A stretch of DNA of 64,000 bases from Corbicula japonica (Eukaryota; Mollusca; Bivalvia; Venerida; Cyrenidae): contig JAZAYU010000202.1 of NCBI GenBank assembly GCA_038501625.1, forward strand, positions 620,001-684,000. Reading direction: 5' to 3'. The first letter of the stretch is position 1; the number at the start of each line of letters is the position of its first letter. A program made the position numbers and the translations under genes. This document shows, in pieces, positions 33,276-45,245 of the stretch. Below the pieces are notes generated by a model. The model saw only the letters and a list, made by a program, of their open reading frames with translations, was not told the origin of the DNA and did no database searches.

Positions 33276-34053
33276 GGGGCTATGGCCCACGAAAAGGCTC
33301 AAAACTAAATTGAAGGTGCACCTACATATAAAATTACCGGTGCACCTGTAAATTTATGCGTTGGACGTATAAATTTACGAGATGGACGTATAAATTTACA
33401 GGTGCACCCAGAAAATACAGGTGCACCGCCATTTCAAAAAGCGGTGCACCTACATTTTTAAAAGTCCATCGTATATATTTATACGTCCATCGCATAAATT
33501 ACCGGTGCACCTACATTTCAGTTTCGACCCTTTCGTTATTTTACCACACTTATGATAGCCAATCAAAATTTGTTTTACAGTCGCCATTTTAAATTCTTGC
33601 CGTGTTGACGATATGTTGAAACTTGTTATAAATGTTTACTTGATATAAATCCTTAAATTGTTCATTAACTTTTGAAAATATTAAAAAATAAAAAAAAGAA
33701 AATAAAAGGTAACAATATTTCAATTTAAAAATTAATATATCAGCAAATTCAACTGTATGAACCAAGGGTTGTGATTGGTTGATCATTTTAATATTGCCGG
33801 TGCACTTGTAAATTAGCGGTTTTACCGGTAATTTACACGATGACCGCATAAAATTTATACGATGGACGTATATTTTATCGGTGCATCGCTATTTTACAGG
33901 TCGAACTTCAATTTTCAAAAGTGATGCAACGCTAATTTACAGGTGCACCTGTAATTTTATACGTCCATCGTGTAAATTTACACGTTCAACGTATAAATTT
34001 ACAGGTGCATCGGCACTTGTTACCTTTTGAGCCTTTTCGTACGCCATATGGGG
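33276..34053. mobile_element. Element built from GGTGCACC palindromes
   Basis: Outer inverted ends share cgaaaaggctcaaaa and its mirror. Inside, the 8-bp palindrome ggtgcacc (or a one-base variant) occurs about ten times, spaced by gtaaatttatacgtccatcg-type blocks in both orientations, around a plain AT-rich centre (33540-33780). No coding sequence. Confidence 0.65.
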
Positions 34054-34431
34054 CGGCGGTACGCTAAAAGACAGTCATCGATACGTATAATTAGCTACGA
34101 ACGTCAGAGATTAACGAATAGGATGGCCACAGGAGGTAAAAGGTACTTTATGATTACACGTTCATAGTGCCAGGGTTGTATCAATAATGAGTTTTTTTGT
34201 TGTTTTTTTTTTGTTTTTGTCTTATATCAATTAATATGATAAAAGGGGACATGTTACCAGTTTTTGGTACAAGTACTTCGTAAGTCAAATATGTTGAAAA
34301 ATCATTTCAATCCATAACTAGTTGTGATCAGCTAATCAACCTCAGAATTTTGAATGTTAAAACCCGAGCTGCGAGCATTCCAAACTAGTTGGTTGGATGA
34401 CTTTTTCATGTCTTCATTGCATTTCATTTTA

Positions 34432-35870
34432 TTATTCCCCCGCATACGAAGTATAGGGGGTATAAAGGAGTCATCATCCGGTTGGTTGGTTGGTTGGTTG
34501 ATTGGTTGGTTGCTTGCTTGCTTGGTTGGTTGGTTGGGCGGTCTGTCTGTGGCACTTACAGCGTCAACAGTTTTCAAGATATCGACTTTAAACATATGTT
34601 CGTGAGTACATTTGCGCGAACTATTTTTTTCTCATGTGGATCAGTCCATTATTTTTCGGAGGGGAGGGAGCAAGATTTAACAAAATCTTGTGACACGAAC
34701 TACTTCTACAGTTTTTAAGATATTGACTTGAAACTTGATACATATGTTTAGCATGAAGTGTAGATGTGCGTGACATATTTTTCGTGTGGATCAGTCCATT
34801 ATCTTTTGCAGGGGACATGATTTAACAAAATCGTGTTATGCAAACTTCTACACTTACTACGTCAACAGTTTTCAAGATATAGACTTGAAACTTTAAACAT
34901 ATGTTCGTGAGAACATTTGCGCGAACTTTTTTTCTCATGTAGATCAGTCCATTATTTTTCGGAAGGGAGCATGATTCAACAAAATATTGTGACGCGAACT
35001 ACTTCTACAGTTTTTAAGATATTGACTTGAAACTTTATACATGTGTTCGGCATGAAGTGTAGATGTGCGTGACATATTTTTCGTGTGGATCAGTCCATTA
35101 TTTTTTGCAGGGGACATGATTTAACAAAATCGTGTTATGCAAACTTCTACAGTTTTCAAGATATAAGACTTTAAACTAAAATTGTATGTTCTGCATGAAG
35201 TGCGAATGTAAGCAACGTATTTTTTGTGGAACAGTCGATTATTTTTGGAGGGGAGCATTATTTAACAAAATCTTTTATTTAAAATCTTATGATGCAAACT
35301 ACTTCTCCAGTTTTCAAACTTGAAACATACGTTTGTGAGTAGATTTCCATGACATACTTTGTTTCATGTGGATCAGTCCATTATATTTTAGCAGGGGAGC
35401 ATGATTCAAAAAAACTTGTGACGCGAACTTCTTCTACAGTTTTTAAGATATTAACTTGAAACTTTTAACATATGTTCAGCATGAAGTGTAGATGTGCGTG
35501 ACATATTTTTTGTGCGGTTCAGTCCATTCTTTTTTGCAGGGGACATGATTTTAAAAAATCGTGTTATGCAAACTTCTACACTTATCAAGATATCGACTTG
35601 AAACTGAAATCATATGTTCTGCATGAAGTGCGCATGTTAATGACATATTTTTATGGATCAGTCAATTTTTGGTTGGAGGGGAGCATTATTTAACAAAATC
35701 TTATGACACAAACAACTTCTCCAGTTTTCAAACTTTTAACATACGTTCGTGATTAGATTTGCATGACTTTTTTTTCATTTGGATCAGTCAATTATTTTTT
35801 AGAAAGGGGAGCAAGATTCAACAAAACCTTGTGACGTCAACAACTACTTTTATAGTTTTATTTACATCCG
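34432..35870 (+). mobile_element. HINE-like element, family D, tail missing
   Basis: Head hairpin cccccgcatacgaagtatag followed by ggggtataaaggag, then a (GGTT)n tract, then about nine units of ~145-150 bp. The units share acagttttcaagatat, gacttgaaac and ggatcagtccatta. The right end is replaced by other sequence. The same core occurs at 56214-57440 with its tail. Confidence 0.65.
34480..34541. repeat. (GGTT)n microsatellite
   Basis: Imperfect GGTT/GCTT run; causes a low-complexity open frame on each strand. Confidence 0.85.
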
Positions 35871-35925
35871 GTGAAAACCCGAGTCGCTATTTTTAAACAC
35901 AACTTTTGCTTTACACGCACGTGGC

Positions 35926-36417
35926 GTTAGCATTAGCTCACCAAATTAGTTCATTATTCTTATCCCTCTCGGAAGAATAACAACATGTGCCCGGGTAAAG
36001 GTCGAGTAGCTGTTTGCGTATCAACATATTGTAAAAAAAATACTCAGAAGATGCGCGATTGTTGTTTTTTTCTGACACAGAGACAGCGTAGTAAGTAATA
36101 TGTATGTAATTATCATGCAACTGAAGTGGAATTGTATCGGTAGGCAGATATAGTCCTACGTTTGGTTTCGTTAGTATTAGCTCTCCAAATGACGTCATTA
36201 TTCTTATCCCTCTCGGAAAAATAACAACATGTGCCCGGGTGAAGGTCGTGTAGCTGTGTGCGTAAAATTAAATATAGATTGTAAAACAATACTCAGAAGA
36301 TGCTCGATTGTTTTTTTATCTTACGCAGAGACGGCGTAGTAAGTAAGATGTATGTAATTATCATGGAACTGAAATGGCCATGTATCGGTAGGCGGATATA
36401 GTCCTACGTTTGATTTT
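35926..36417. repeat. Tandem duplication of ~245 bp
   Basis: Two units sharing cattattcttatccctctcg, acaacatgtgcccggg and tatagtcctacgtttg at about 85-90% identity. Confidence 0.78.
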
Positions 36418-39400
36418 CTAAAATTGTTATGTCGCGAGAAAATTTAATCTCGGATTACACAAAATGAAAGTAGGTCTACATCAGAATATGCCGTCCAATG
36501 ATGTACTTTGGAAAGTTCTATAATTTTTGTTTATGGAGAATTTTCACTGAATTGAGAGGCATAGTTGATTTAGATAAATGACAATAAATGATAAACTCAT
36601 GCCTCCAGATGTCTTAATTTTGTGTTTCAAAAAAGCTCAAATGCACTTAAGAAATGGCTTCCCAATTGTACGTACATAAATTGTTATCTTCTTGAAGCTT
36701 CGTGGGGCTTGTCCCCCACCAGGGCTTTGCCTAGCGGCCCCCTGGGACCCCAGCAAATTTTCAGGATTTCAATTATTTTTCAACTTTCACCCATGGAAGA
36801 TGCAAACATCATTTCTGTATACTCTGACAAAGCAGTATTGCGGGGGTATTAATCACCTTCAGTGATAGCTCTAGTCTTTTATTTGCAATTACTCATTCAG
36901 AGGGACATTTGTATACAATGCTCTTTCTGAAAGATTTGCATCAAAGTGCCCAATTTTGAGATTGTTGCGCAAAGACTGCCCTGTTTTTTTAGTATCTATT
37001 TCCCATTCCTTTTGAAGTCAAACCGAGCCTGCAATATTTTCATATTTATCGTGTTCGGTGGTTTTCAAAGTTGCCTGTGCATCTATTTTAAGTGGTCGCA
37101 AACATTGCAAAAGGCGAAAACCGGCTAAAATTTCAAACATAAATTTTGGGGGAATACTTATTGTCTCCTAGATTTTAGTGAAGAAATGTATTGAGCTAAA
37201 GATGTACGAATGTTTGCAAGCTCAATTAAGTCTAATTCATGTTCTAATTACCAAGCACATACTAAAACAAAAGAAAAGCCGTTTGCATGAGAACTCTGAA
37301 ATTCGTGAACAATATACCAAAGTAACTCATACCTGAAATAAGTATATTCTGGTCTTCAATGATTAGTGCCAATTCGTCAAAATCATGAATGAACGATTGC
37401 ACTCGCAGCAGTTGCAATCCAAATTGGGTTTAACTTTTATAAGATTTCCTGTTTATACCCTTGACCCCGATGTCTGCAACCAGATAAACATGCAATATAA
37501 CCGATCTGGTTTCGGTACAGTAAGGTAGACAACACATGCAATATCATAATTATGTAAGGGTGATCTACTAGAATATACTGCAAGCAATGCAAAATCATCC
37601 TTTAAGTTAAAAAAATAATTGTGAAAAATTTTCAGAACAGTGGCAAAACGAAAATTTCATAAATTAATTTAAATACAAATAGTGCTTCTCGAGTTTCTGT
37701 AATAGTTTCAGAGAAAATCGTTCTAACACAAACAAAAAAATACGAGCAGCATAAAGCTTAAGTGAAAATAATAAATGCATCAACATCCTAATTTATTGTT
37801 TACTTCTTCTAACGCTCATCAACTTCAAGTTTGGCCAGATCTGCAGACACAACTAAACCTACACTTTATGAATGTTGTTAACGAATACTGCTCACTGTAC
37901 AATAAGCATCGACTGTGGAAAGTCCTATTGTACCTCTATGAGCATTCGTGTTAATATAACATATTTAATTCCAACTCGCTGGTGCTTAAACAACATCATT
38001 ATTTCTACATAAAATACATAACTAAAATACTATTAATATTTACGTCTACTAGAAACATTTTCACATTAATGACTTTTGCCTGTACACATCTTGTTCATGT
38101 TTCAAAAAAATCAAACATCATCCGTTCAACTTTTGTTTGCATGCTTTAGAGTAACAGCCATGGACAACTAAATTCACAGAAAACTGGTCAGAGCCTTGGC
38201 TTCCATTGGTCAAAAAGTAAAAGCAAGCACGAATACATACTTATTCTGTTTATTTATGTGCTAATGACCTACTAGCTTTTTGGAAAGCTAACACTTGTAC
38301 ATCTATGCTGCGCCGCATCATTACACATCAGATTATAACGCAATGCAGAGAAATTTGAAAAGTTTTACTGAATTACTTGACTCTTTAAATAATTGAAAAC
38401 GATCATATTACCCTCGCTAATCCGTCTAGAGGAAATGTTTATTTGAAACTATTGGGATGTATTCAATCCGTACCGAAGCATGAAATTATATAGCCTCTAA
38501 CAGTGTTACTAAAATTTCAAAATCCCAATCGAACATTGGCACCAAAATGAACTATTCTCCGACTTCCAGTTCGCACGAACAGTGAATCCGGTCCCCGCAT
38601 TCAGCGTATTTCACTCTTCTGACCCCCAGTCCATTCCTCCCTTACGACATGATTTCTCGCGGGCGATATCCTACAACTTCCCAACAGATTAATGATTTTC
38701 GAGTTTTAGACGGAAAAATTCTTTGATCGATTAATTAGAGCGGCATGCGACATTTGAAGTTTACGGCGATCGGCGTCTTTGTTGTAAAACACAAGCATCC
38801 CACGCATTTCAAACATGACGTTATAGTTCAAAACATTAATCGACAGCAGTGTTCATAACGATAGTGAAGTGGATTATTTAGTTCATTAAACAAGTACTAA
38901 CTCTCGGATTTTTGGAAGGCAACTATTCGCTTTACCTAAATGCCGTATACGTCGATCATATCATGCTCGTTAACACGACATTATATTTGTTGGATATATT
39001 ATTCTATTCTTTAAGGATGTGGTAATTCTTGAATCTACACGAACTTGCAAGAGTATATGTATACAACATTTAGTTCCGAGTCGAAAATAAATGTTGCTTG
39101 GTAAGATTTTTTGTAAATTTGTAATTTATTTTAATGTTGTATGCATAAGTAAGCATGCCATGTTGTATGCGTAAGTAAGCATGCCGGTCACTCGATTTTA
39201 TTAAAAACAAAAATCATATTCATTTGAGCCATTTCAACTTTGCTGTGAAAACAATTTAAGTGAAGTCCGCTTGAAATAAGTTTTCTTTAAATCTGAAAAA
39301 CAGCAATTATAAATTTTATTCGGTTGTCGTTCATTTCGAATTACGCACATCGGACTAACACTTCTTTCAATAAAATCAAACTGTTTTATTGTTAACCTAC

Positions 39401-39430
39401 CACATCCCGTTTTTCTATGCCGCAGGCTAT
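36418..39430. other. Long intron tract
   Basis: Holds a GC-rich block near 36700-36760 (ccccctgggacccc) and the repeat copy at 37075-37385. Otherwise no exon, no recognised protein and no long inverted repeat. Confidence 0.35.
37075..37385 (+). repeat. Interspersed repeat, copy without Penelope insertion
   Basis: About 300 bp matching 44340-44528 joined to 45138-45245, including tttgcaagctcaatt and accaagcacatactaaaac. It is the empty-site counterpart of the copy holding the Penelope fragment. Confidence 0.75.
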
Positions 39431-39434
39431 TCAC

Positions 39435-39473
39435 AGGACGTGTAAGTAAGTTAGTAAGTAAGTAAGTAAGTAG

Positions 39474-39512
<39 letters not shown>
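39435..39512. repeat. (TAAG)n microsatellite
   Basis: About 18 near-perfect TAAG/AAGT units. Confidence 0.95.
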
Positions 39513-39759
39513 TTTCTTATTATAGTGACCCGTCTACAAGCAACATATACATGCAGTGCAATAATACAAAATATAATAGACACCCGACCCAATGTGCCCA
39601 TAAGTCACTTTCTGAAAAAAATTAATTTGTATTCTCAACACATGACAGTTAAGTTAGAATTTTCAAGATTTTATATTTAAAATTGGAAATTAAACAAATG
39701 AATAATAATAAAATCAGTCAGTTTCTAAACAAATAATTTCTCCTTTTTAAGTAGGCTTT

Positions 39760-40050
39760 TGTAAGATATTTTGTCAGTTGCCTTTGGTGATTTTGTACTA
39801 AAACACACAACTGTCTATCTGCAGGTTGGTCAGCATGGCTATGTACTATATTTATCAAACAGTCTCTTCTCAGGTTTTCATATTATTTACAGGATATTAA
39901 AAAGTGACTTTCATTTTCAACTAGATGTTCATCACATAATAAACACAGTCTATTTTCTACAGCCTCACCTGCCTATCGTCCAGTTTCAATTCTCAATGGG
40001 AGGATTCCACATCTTAATTGAGCTAACAAAGAGCGATCATTTTTCTTAAG
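39760..40050 (-). pseudogene. LINE reverse-transcriptase C-terminal fragment
   Basis: On the minus strand: R-S-L-L-A-Q-L-R-C-G-I-L-P-L-R-I-E-T-G-R, then L-C-L-L-C-D-E, V-E-N-E-S-H-F-L-I-S-C and L-R-R. This is the terminal Cys/His block found behind many LINE reverse transcriptases in molluscs and cnidarians. Two stops interrupt it; no other part of the element is near. The plus-strand open frame over the same bases is an antisense shadow. Confidence 0.6.
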
Positions 40051-40296
40051 ATTGATAAGTAAATAATCTTCTATTTTAAATACACTTTTAAATGTCACAT
40101 ATCTTCTAAGTTTTGACACTTAAGTAATATCAGCACTCCAAATAATATTGTTTATAAAATTTGTTTTTTTGTAATTTGTATTTCAGTATGAAATAATCAT
40201 AATTATGAAAGATAAGTGACAAAAAAGTGTTCAAAGAGCATGAAACTGGAATAGGAGAAAAGTAGACCACAGGAGAGGTATTTTTTAATTTACCCT

Positions 40297-40996
40297 GAAG
40301 GGCTTACCACCACACTCCTCCCAATCATGTTCATCGATAAAAGGAAAATTATCAAAATCTCAATAATGGCAAAATGCCTTTAAATGAAACTTTGCACATA
40401 TGTTTGCTATTAATGTATCTTTATTTTGCAGATGGCAAGACACATTGAACAGTAAAGAAAAATAGCGAGATCCAAACATTCCCTCAACTTCTATTTACAC
40501 AAATTCACATTAACTAAACAGCACAACACTTCATTTTAAATGCCCACATGAATAATATGATACTGACAACAATTTATTATGTCCTCGTGACTTACATAAG
40601 TAAATTTTATGAGAAATTAGTAAAATTGGGTTTGACCTTCAATTTCCTGGTCACGTAAATGGATGATAATCACTGATTTCTCTTTTAGTAGTTGAAAGTT
40701 ATTTTTACAAAGTACACAACATTTTCTTATCAGTATCATTGCACATGTGTGGGAATTTAAAATAATATTTTGTATCGCTTAGTTTTTGTGAATTTATGTA
40801 AATAGAATTTTAAGGAATTTTTAGGTCTAGCTTTTTTTCTTTACTTTTCTAACGTTTCTTACTGTATGCAAAATAAAGATACATTAGTAAGATTCATTTG
40901 TGCAAAGTTTCATTGAACGGCATTTTGCCATTATTGAGATTTTGATAATTTTCTTTTTATCGATAAACGTGATTGGGGGGAGTGTGGTAAGCCCTT
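40297..40996. mobile_element. 700-bp element with ~150-bp TIRs
   Basis: Starts agggcttaccac and ends gtggtaagccct. Arms share tttgccattattgagatttt (inverted at left), tttcat, atctttattttgca and cgataaa blocks. The centre is AT-rich and non-coding. Confidence 0.72.
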
Positions 40997-41636
40997 AATA
41001 TACAGTGCAAACAGCGCAGAACTGGCCCTTCTTTTACATTTCTATTGTGTACCGAAATCATTGGCATGTTTACACACCATCATCTGAACGTGCCAATTTT
41101 TTTTTGGCAGACACTGAATCAAACACCACAAAGTTTCTCTGTGGACATAGTTGTACATACATGATGGGTTTCTGTGGTCACTTATTAAATCCTTTATTTA
41201 GTGGGTTAATCTTATATTCTTGTTCGTTTTTTTTAATAAAAACAATGTGGTTTCAATTTTCACAGTTAATAACTTAACCTACTTCATGGACACACATTTT
41301 TACCTAATGGACAGCCCATGTAAATCCAGATCAGATGACAGAGATGTAGAATCAGATCAGCTGGAAGATCTTTGTGGTCTTTAAAATGTGATAACACTCT
41401 GGTTTTATGCTAATCTTGTGTAGGAATCAGACGGCATGAAATCTTTCATCATGACCATTTTTCTTTAATGTGAGTTTTATTAAAAATACCCTACGTGTAA
41501 TAAATAAATTATGGCAACAGTATGAATTGTTCAGTTAACTGCAGTTTATGTACATCTTTATAAGCGACAAAAGGTACTGTGTAACTGACTTACTAGTTAT
41601 CATAGATGATTTAAAATAAAACCTTTGTTTTCAGAG

Positions 41637-41741
41637 ATGTGTATCCCCAAGCTTATGAAGGCTATAGAGTTGATACTGATGCAGAATTGGTAGACAGCTA
41701 TGGCACAGAATATGAAATATGCCATAGTAAACAGAAACAAG
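41637..41741 (+). CDS. Predicted exon 9
   Basis: A 105-nt, phase 1-1 exon with acceptor TTTTCAGAG and donor GTTTGC. The second of two tandem AG dinucleotides must be used: the first would give a stop after about 19 codons, while the second leaves 35 open codons. The peptide (DVYPQAYEGYRVD... EICHSKQKQG) has one Cys and many Tyr and acidic residues. It may be the end of the PAN-like module. No separate domain recognised. The 11-kb intron before it could hide further exons. Confidence 0.55.
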
Positions 41742-41899
41742 GTTTGCATAAATTTTCGTTATTTTCATGTATTAGAGCTGCATGAATGTATAATACTAAT
41801 ACAGAGACATCACACTGAATCGACCAGTTCATGAATATAAGTTATTATGTTGGTTTCTTTTGACATTTTACTTCATGAATAAACCCTTCATCACATTAG

Positions 41900-42075
41900 T
41901 GACCAGTGTATATCCAGTTCAGCAGGCTTATCTGTGCAATTTGATCAGGATCTATACTGCTAACGTTTAGATGTATGAGTATTTCTGACCAAGAGGCAAA
42001 CAGTTTAGATCCATATCAGACCCCAAATATGTTTAGCTGACGTGGCACTATACTGTTTTCCATGTCCATAAAAAA
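41900..42075. mobile_element. Degenerate copy of the dispersed MITE
   Basis: Contains cagtgtatatccag, gatcaggatctatactg and a worn mirrored end (tttagatccatatcag). A shorter piece of the same type lies near 41310-41360. Confidence 0.4.
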
Positions 42076-42278
42076 GTCTCCATAGAGTAAGTCAAGAGTC
42101 AGGATACATGAAGTAATTATCAGAGCATAAACAAATCAATGTATTTGAGAAATTTTATTTTTAAGTATCTAAATATTTCAAATCAATTTTGACTGTCAAC
42201 AAATAAATTTATAAAAGCAATAAGACATAAAATTATTCTTGAAAGTAAATTAATTTGCTGTTGAATTTAACATTTCAG

Positions 42279-42379
42279 GAAAACAGCTTCACATGGAATG
42301 CTGTGGGAAGATCAGTTTTACAGTTCTAGACAGTACAATCTACCTTGTTAACCAGATTTTTATGAGTCTATATTTCTAA
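42279..42379 (+). CDS. Predicted last coding exon
   Basis: The acceptor AACATTTCAG joins in phase 1 to the exon at 41637. The frame reads GKQLHMECCGKISF... and ends at TAA 42377-42379 without a donor in between, so this is the best candidate for the C-terminal exon. The end of the protein is hydrophobic but too short for a certain membrane anchor. I see no AATAAA in the next ~300 bp, so the polyadenylation site is not located, and an alternative downstream exon cannot be excluded. Confidence 0.5.
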
Positions 42380-42984
42380 TACCATCAGTCAGCTTTGCAT
42401 TTTGATCACATTTTGGTGCTGTTTAATTAAGAGTTTACAGGCAAACTGGTGTATTTAACTTCTCACCAGATTCTTTCAAACTTCACAGAAGAATTCATCT
42501 CATTAAGATATAGTGTTGAATCTTAAAACATTGACCAGTTTTGCTTCAAAAGTAAAACCAATAACTGATGACTTGTTTCTTTGTTTAACTGTTAAACATA
42601 CGATATCCATCACTTTTGATTCGTCGATTCCGAGAGAGGCAGTGCCTTAGTTGATTTTATTATATATATAGGAAAATAATCGGAAAACAAGGGCAGCCTT
42701 CATACATATACAGAATGCAAATTACTTTTTGCAAGTCAAATTTCTCAAAGTGGGGGTAACACTAGTGAACATTAGCTCACAGAATTGCCTTTTTCACTAA
42801 GTTCAGCTTTTATTACTGCATTCCATCCGACAGCCTCTGAGCGAAAAAACTGTACCAGTCCACTAGCACAAAACTTCCACATCTAACCTTGACTCTATAT
42901 AAGCCATAAGTTTTGGGCCCAAGATCATAAAACCAGGCTGTCAAGCGGTCATACTTTTTCCTACTTTTTCCTACTTTTTCCTAC
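42380..42984. other. 3' flank of the gene
   Basis: Possible 3' UTR followed by a tactttttcc short tandem repeat (about 42950-42990). No AATAAA seen near the stop codon. Confidence 0.4.
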
Positions 42985-43795
42985 TTTTTATGCCCCAGCC
43001 ACCCCGCCATGTAATGGCGGAAGGGCATATAGTGTTCACCCTTGTCCGTGTGTCAGAGTGTGTGTATGTTCGAAAATCGAGTCCGCTCGGTAACTTTGTT
43101 ATTTCTTATTGGATTTTAAAATAACTTGGTATAAGGCCAGAAAAAAATAAATTATTAGATTGTCATCCGGATTTTGGGAAAAAAAGGCCGGATGGGCACT
43201 TTTTTTTGTAGTAACGAAATACCTTAAGAAGGTATTTCGGGATGGTCTAAAACCCTTTTTGTCCGGAACAGAATATGTTTCTTTTTTTTTACCAATAAAA
43301 TTTTTTTGGCGGGTGGTTTTCGACAGGGGCGGGAGGGGATGACAATCTAAAATATTTTTTTTTCTCTGGCCTAAATGGTCACCATATCAAGATGGTGTGT
43401 CGCGTACAATACCCAAGCCTGTAGGAAAAAGTCAAGGTCACTGTTACTAAAAATAGAATTTTCTTGTCCGGGTTTGTTAACATGTTATGAATGGAGTGAT
43501 TTTAATATAACTTGGCACAAATGTTTTCCATGACATGGCGGTGTGTTGCGTTCAATACCCATGCCTGTAGGTCCAAGGTCAAGTTCACTGTTACAAAAAA
43601 TAGAATTTTCTTACAAAATCGTGTCTGCTCTGTAACTTTGTTATTTCTTTTTGGATTCAAAAACACTTGGTATAAGTATTCACCATGTCAAGACAGTTTG
43701 TCGCGTACAATACTAAAGCCTGTAGGTCCAAGGTCAAGGTCACTGTTACTAAAAATAGAATTTTATTGTCCGGGCTGTTACTTTATTAGCTCACC
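42985..43795 (+). mobile_element. HINE-like element, family B, with nested MITE
   Basis: Head atgccccagcc...ggaagggcatatag forms a hairpin and is followed by cttgtccgtgtg. The core units (~142-150 bp) share aacttggtataag, aatacccatgcctgtagg and aggtcaaggtcactgttac. Interrupted by a MITE at 43135 and ended by another element at 43789. More family-B core lies at 57461 and 60758. Confidence 0.62.
43135..43371. mobile_element. 237-bp Harbinger-like MITE
   Basis: TIRs begin ggccagaaaaaaata and end tttttttctctggcc, flanked by TAA on both sides (43132-43134, 43372-43374). Three-base TWA duplication and GGCC ends fit PIF/Harbinger. It interrupts a family-B unit whose intact form occurs nearby. Confidence 0.72.
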
Positions 43796-44160
43796 AGAGC
43801 CAAAGGCTCTGAGTGAGCTATTGTGATCAGAGGGGGACCAGATGTCCGTCGTCCGTCAATAGTTTGACATTTTGTTTGTGAACGCGATAGGCCACAGTTT
43901 TCAACTGATTTTCATCAACCTTGGTCAAAATGTTTCTCTTGGTGGTGTGGCGATCCTTTTCGAATCTGGGTCATCTTGGGTCAAAAACTAGGTCACTAGG
44001 TCAGATTAAAGCAAAAATTTTGTTAATGCAATAGAGGTAACATTAATACCCGATTGTCATCAAATTTGGTATGAATATTGATATTGATGATCTCTACTCA
44101 GATTATTTAAATCATGTTCTTGAATTGCCCAAGGGCCTCGCCCTGGGTTTTTTCTTTTAA
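43789..44160 (+). mobile_element. HINE-like head, family C, truncated
   Basis: Starts with the stem-loop tagctcaccagagcc/ggctctgagtgagcta, then gtccgtcgtccgtc. Core-like sequence follows until similarity stops near 44140. Confidence 0.5.
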
Positions 44161-44339
44161 ATTGTTTTTAACCTTTGATTTTCTGCAGTTATCAACCAGA
44201 TTTTGGCACAAACTGTAAAAAATCAATCTTTCCTGCACAATTCATTATCTGGTTGTTCAGTGATAAAATTTGAAACAAAAGTTTAAGTAGCAGAGTGAAA
44301 ATTTCTAGTGTCAAAATTTCAATAGTTCTCAATATTGAG

Positions 44340-45245
44340 ATGTTAAGAGTTCGCAAACATGGCAAATGGCGAAAACTGGCTAAAATTTCAAAAAGGAATT
44401 TCGGGGGAAAATACTTATTTCCACTTAGATTTTAGTAAAGAAATGTATTTAGCTATGGATGTAGTAAATGTTTGCAAGCTCAATTTAGTCTCATTCATGT
44501 TCTAATTACCAAGCACATACTAAAACAAAATGAAATATGCATATCAGGCATGGCCACATCCAGCATACACAGCCACCCCACACAGCCAAAAAGTAGAGAG
44601 GAAAAGAGAGCATGGTATTACAATAATCAGTTTCAAAATGGTCGCCACAAACAAATAACGAAAGTGAGAACCAGCGGGGTTACCGCCTTGGAACGGTCAG
44701 TGGCAAAACAAAATGCCACTGGGGGTTTAAACCAGGTTCTAGGGTGTACCAACCTCACACTTGCCCCAACAGGTTCTCGTATTACAAAACATGTACAAAT
44801 TGTCTTGGTGAAAAAACTCCAACCCATCCATCAGCTCAACAATGTTGCATGCAAAAGCATACAAATATATAAACATAAGAATTTAATAGAATTGCAAAGC
44901 CAAAGGGTGGGTACTCAATGATCTTACTGAGACCAGAGCACCTGGAGTAAAATCAGCAAGAACACGATGACAGGGATAAAAGAAACAAATCGAGCTTCTA
45001 GGTTCTTTTAAGAAAAGAATTCCCCATAAACCTTCATAAACTCTTAAACCCCTGCCACCGTCGTCCAACCAAAGAGGTAAGCAAAATAATAAACTGTAGA
45101 TGGGTTAATCACCAGGCCTGGAGAGCGCTGTAAAAAAATTTGCATGAGAACTCTGAAATTCATGGACAATATAACAACGCAAATCATATGTTACATAAGT
45201 ATATGCTGGTCTACAATGTTTAGTGCCAATTCATCAAAATAATTT
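44340..45245 (+). repeat. Interspersed repeat, copy carrying a Penelope fragment
   Basis: The outer parts align to 37075-37385; the inner 44529-45137 is absent there. Confidence 0.72.
44529..45137 (-). mobile_element. 3' end of a Penelope-like element
   Basis: About 610 bp aligning to 57771-58365, the 3' region of the larger Penelope copy. On the minus strand one frame holds R-G-L-R-V-Y-E-G-L-W followed by A-L-V-S-V-R-S-L-S. Heavily 5'-truncated. The frame has no stop at the point where the 57771 copy does. Confidence 0.72.

Noticed and set aside
34332..34718. Frames rich in Gly-Trp-Leu or Asn-Gln-Pro
   Set aside because: Readings of the (GGTT)n microsatellite and HINE core.
39771..40049. 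92-residue plus-strand frame
   Set aside because: Antisense of a LINE C-terminal fragment recognised on the minus strand.
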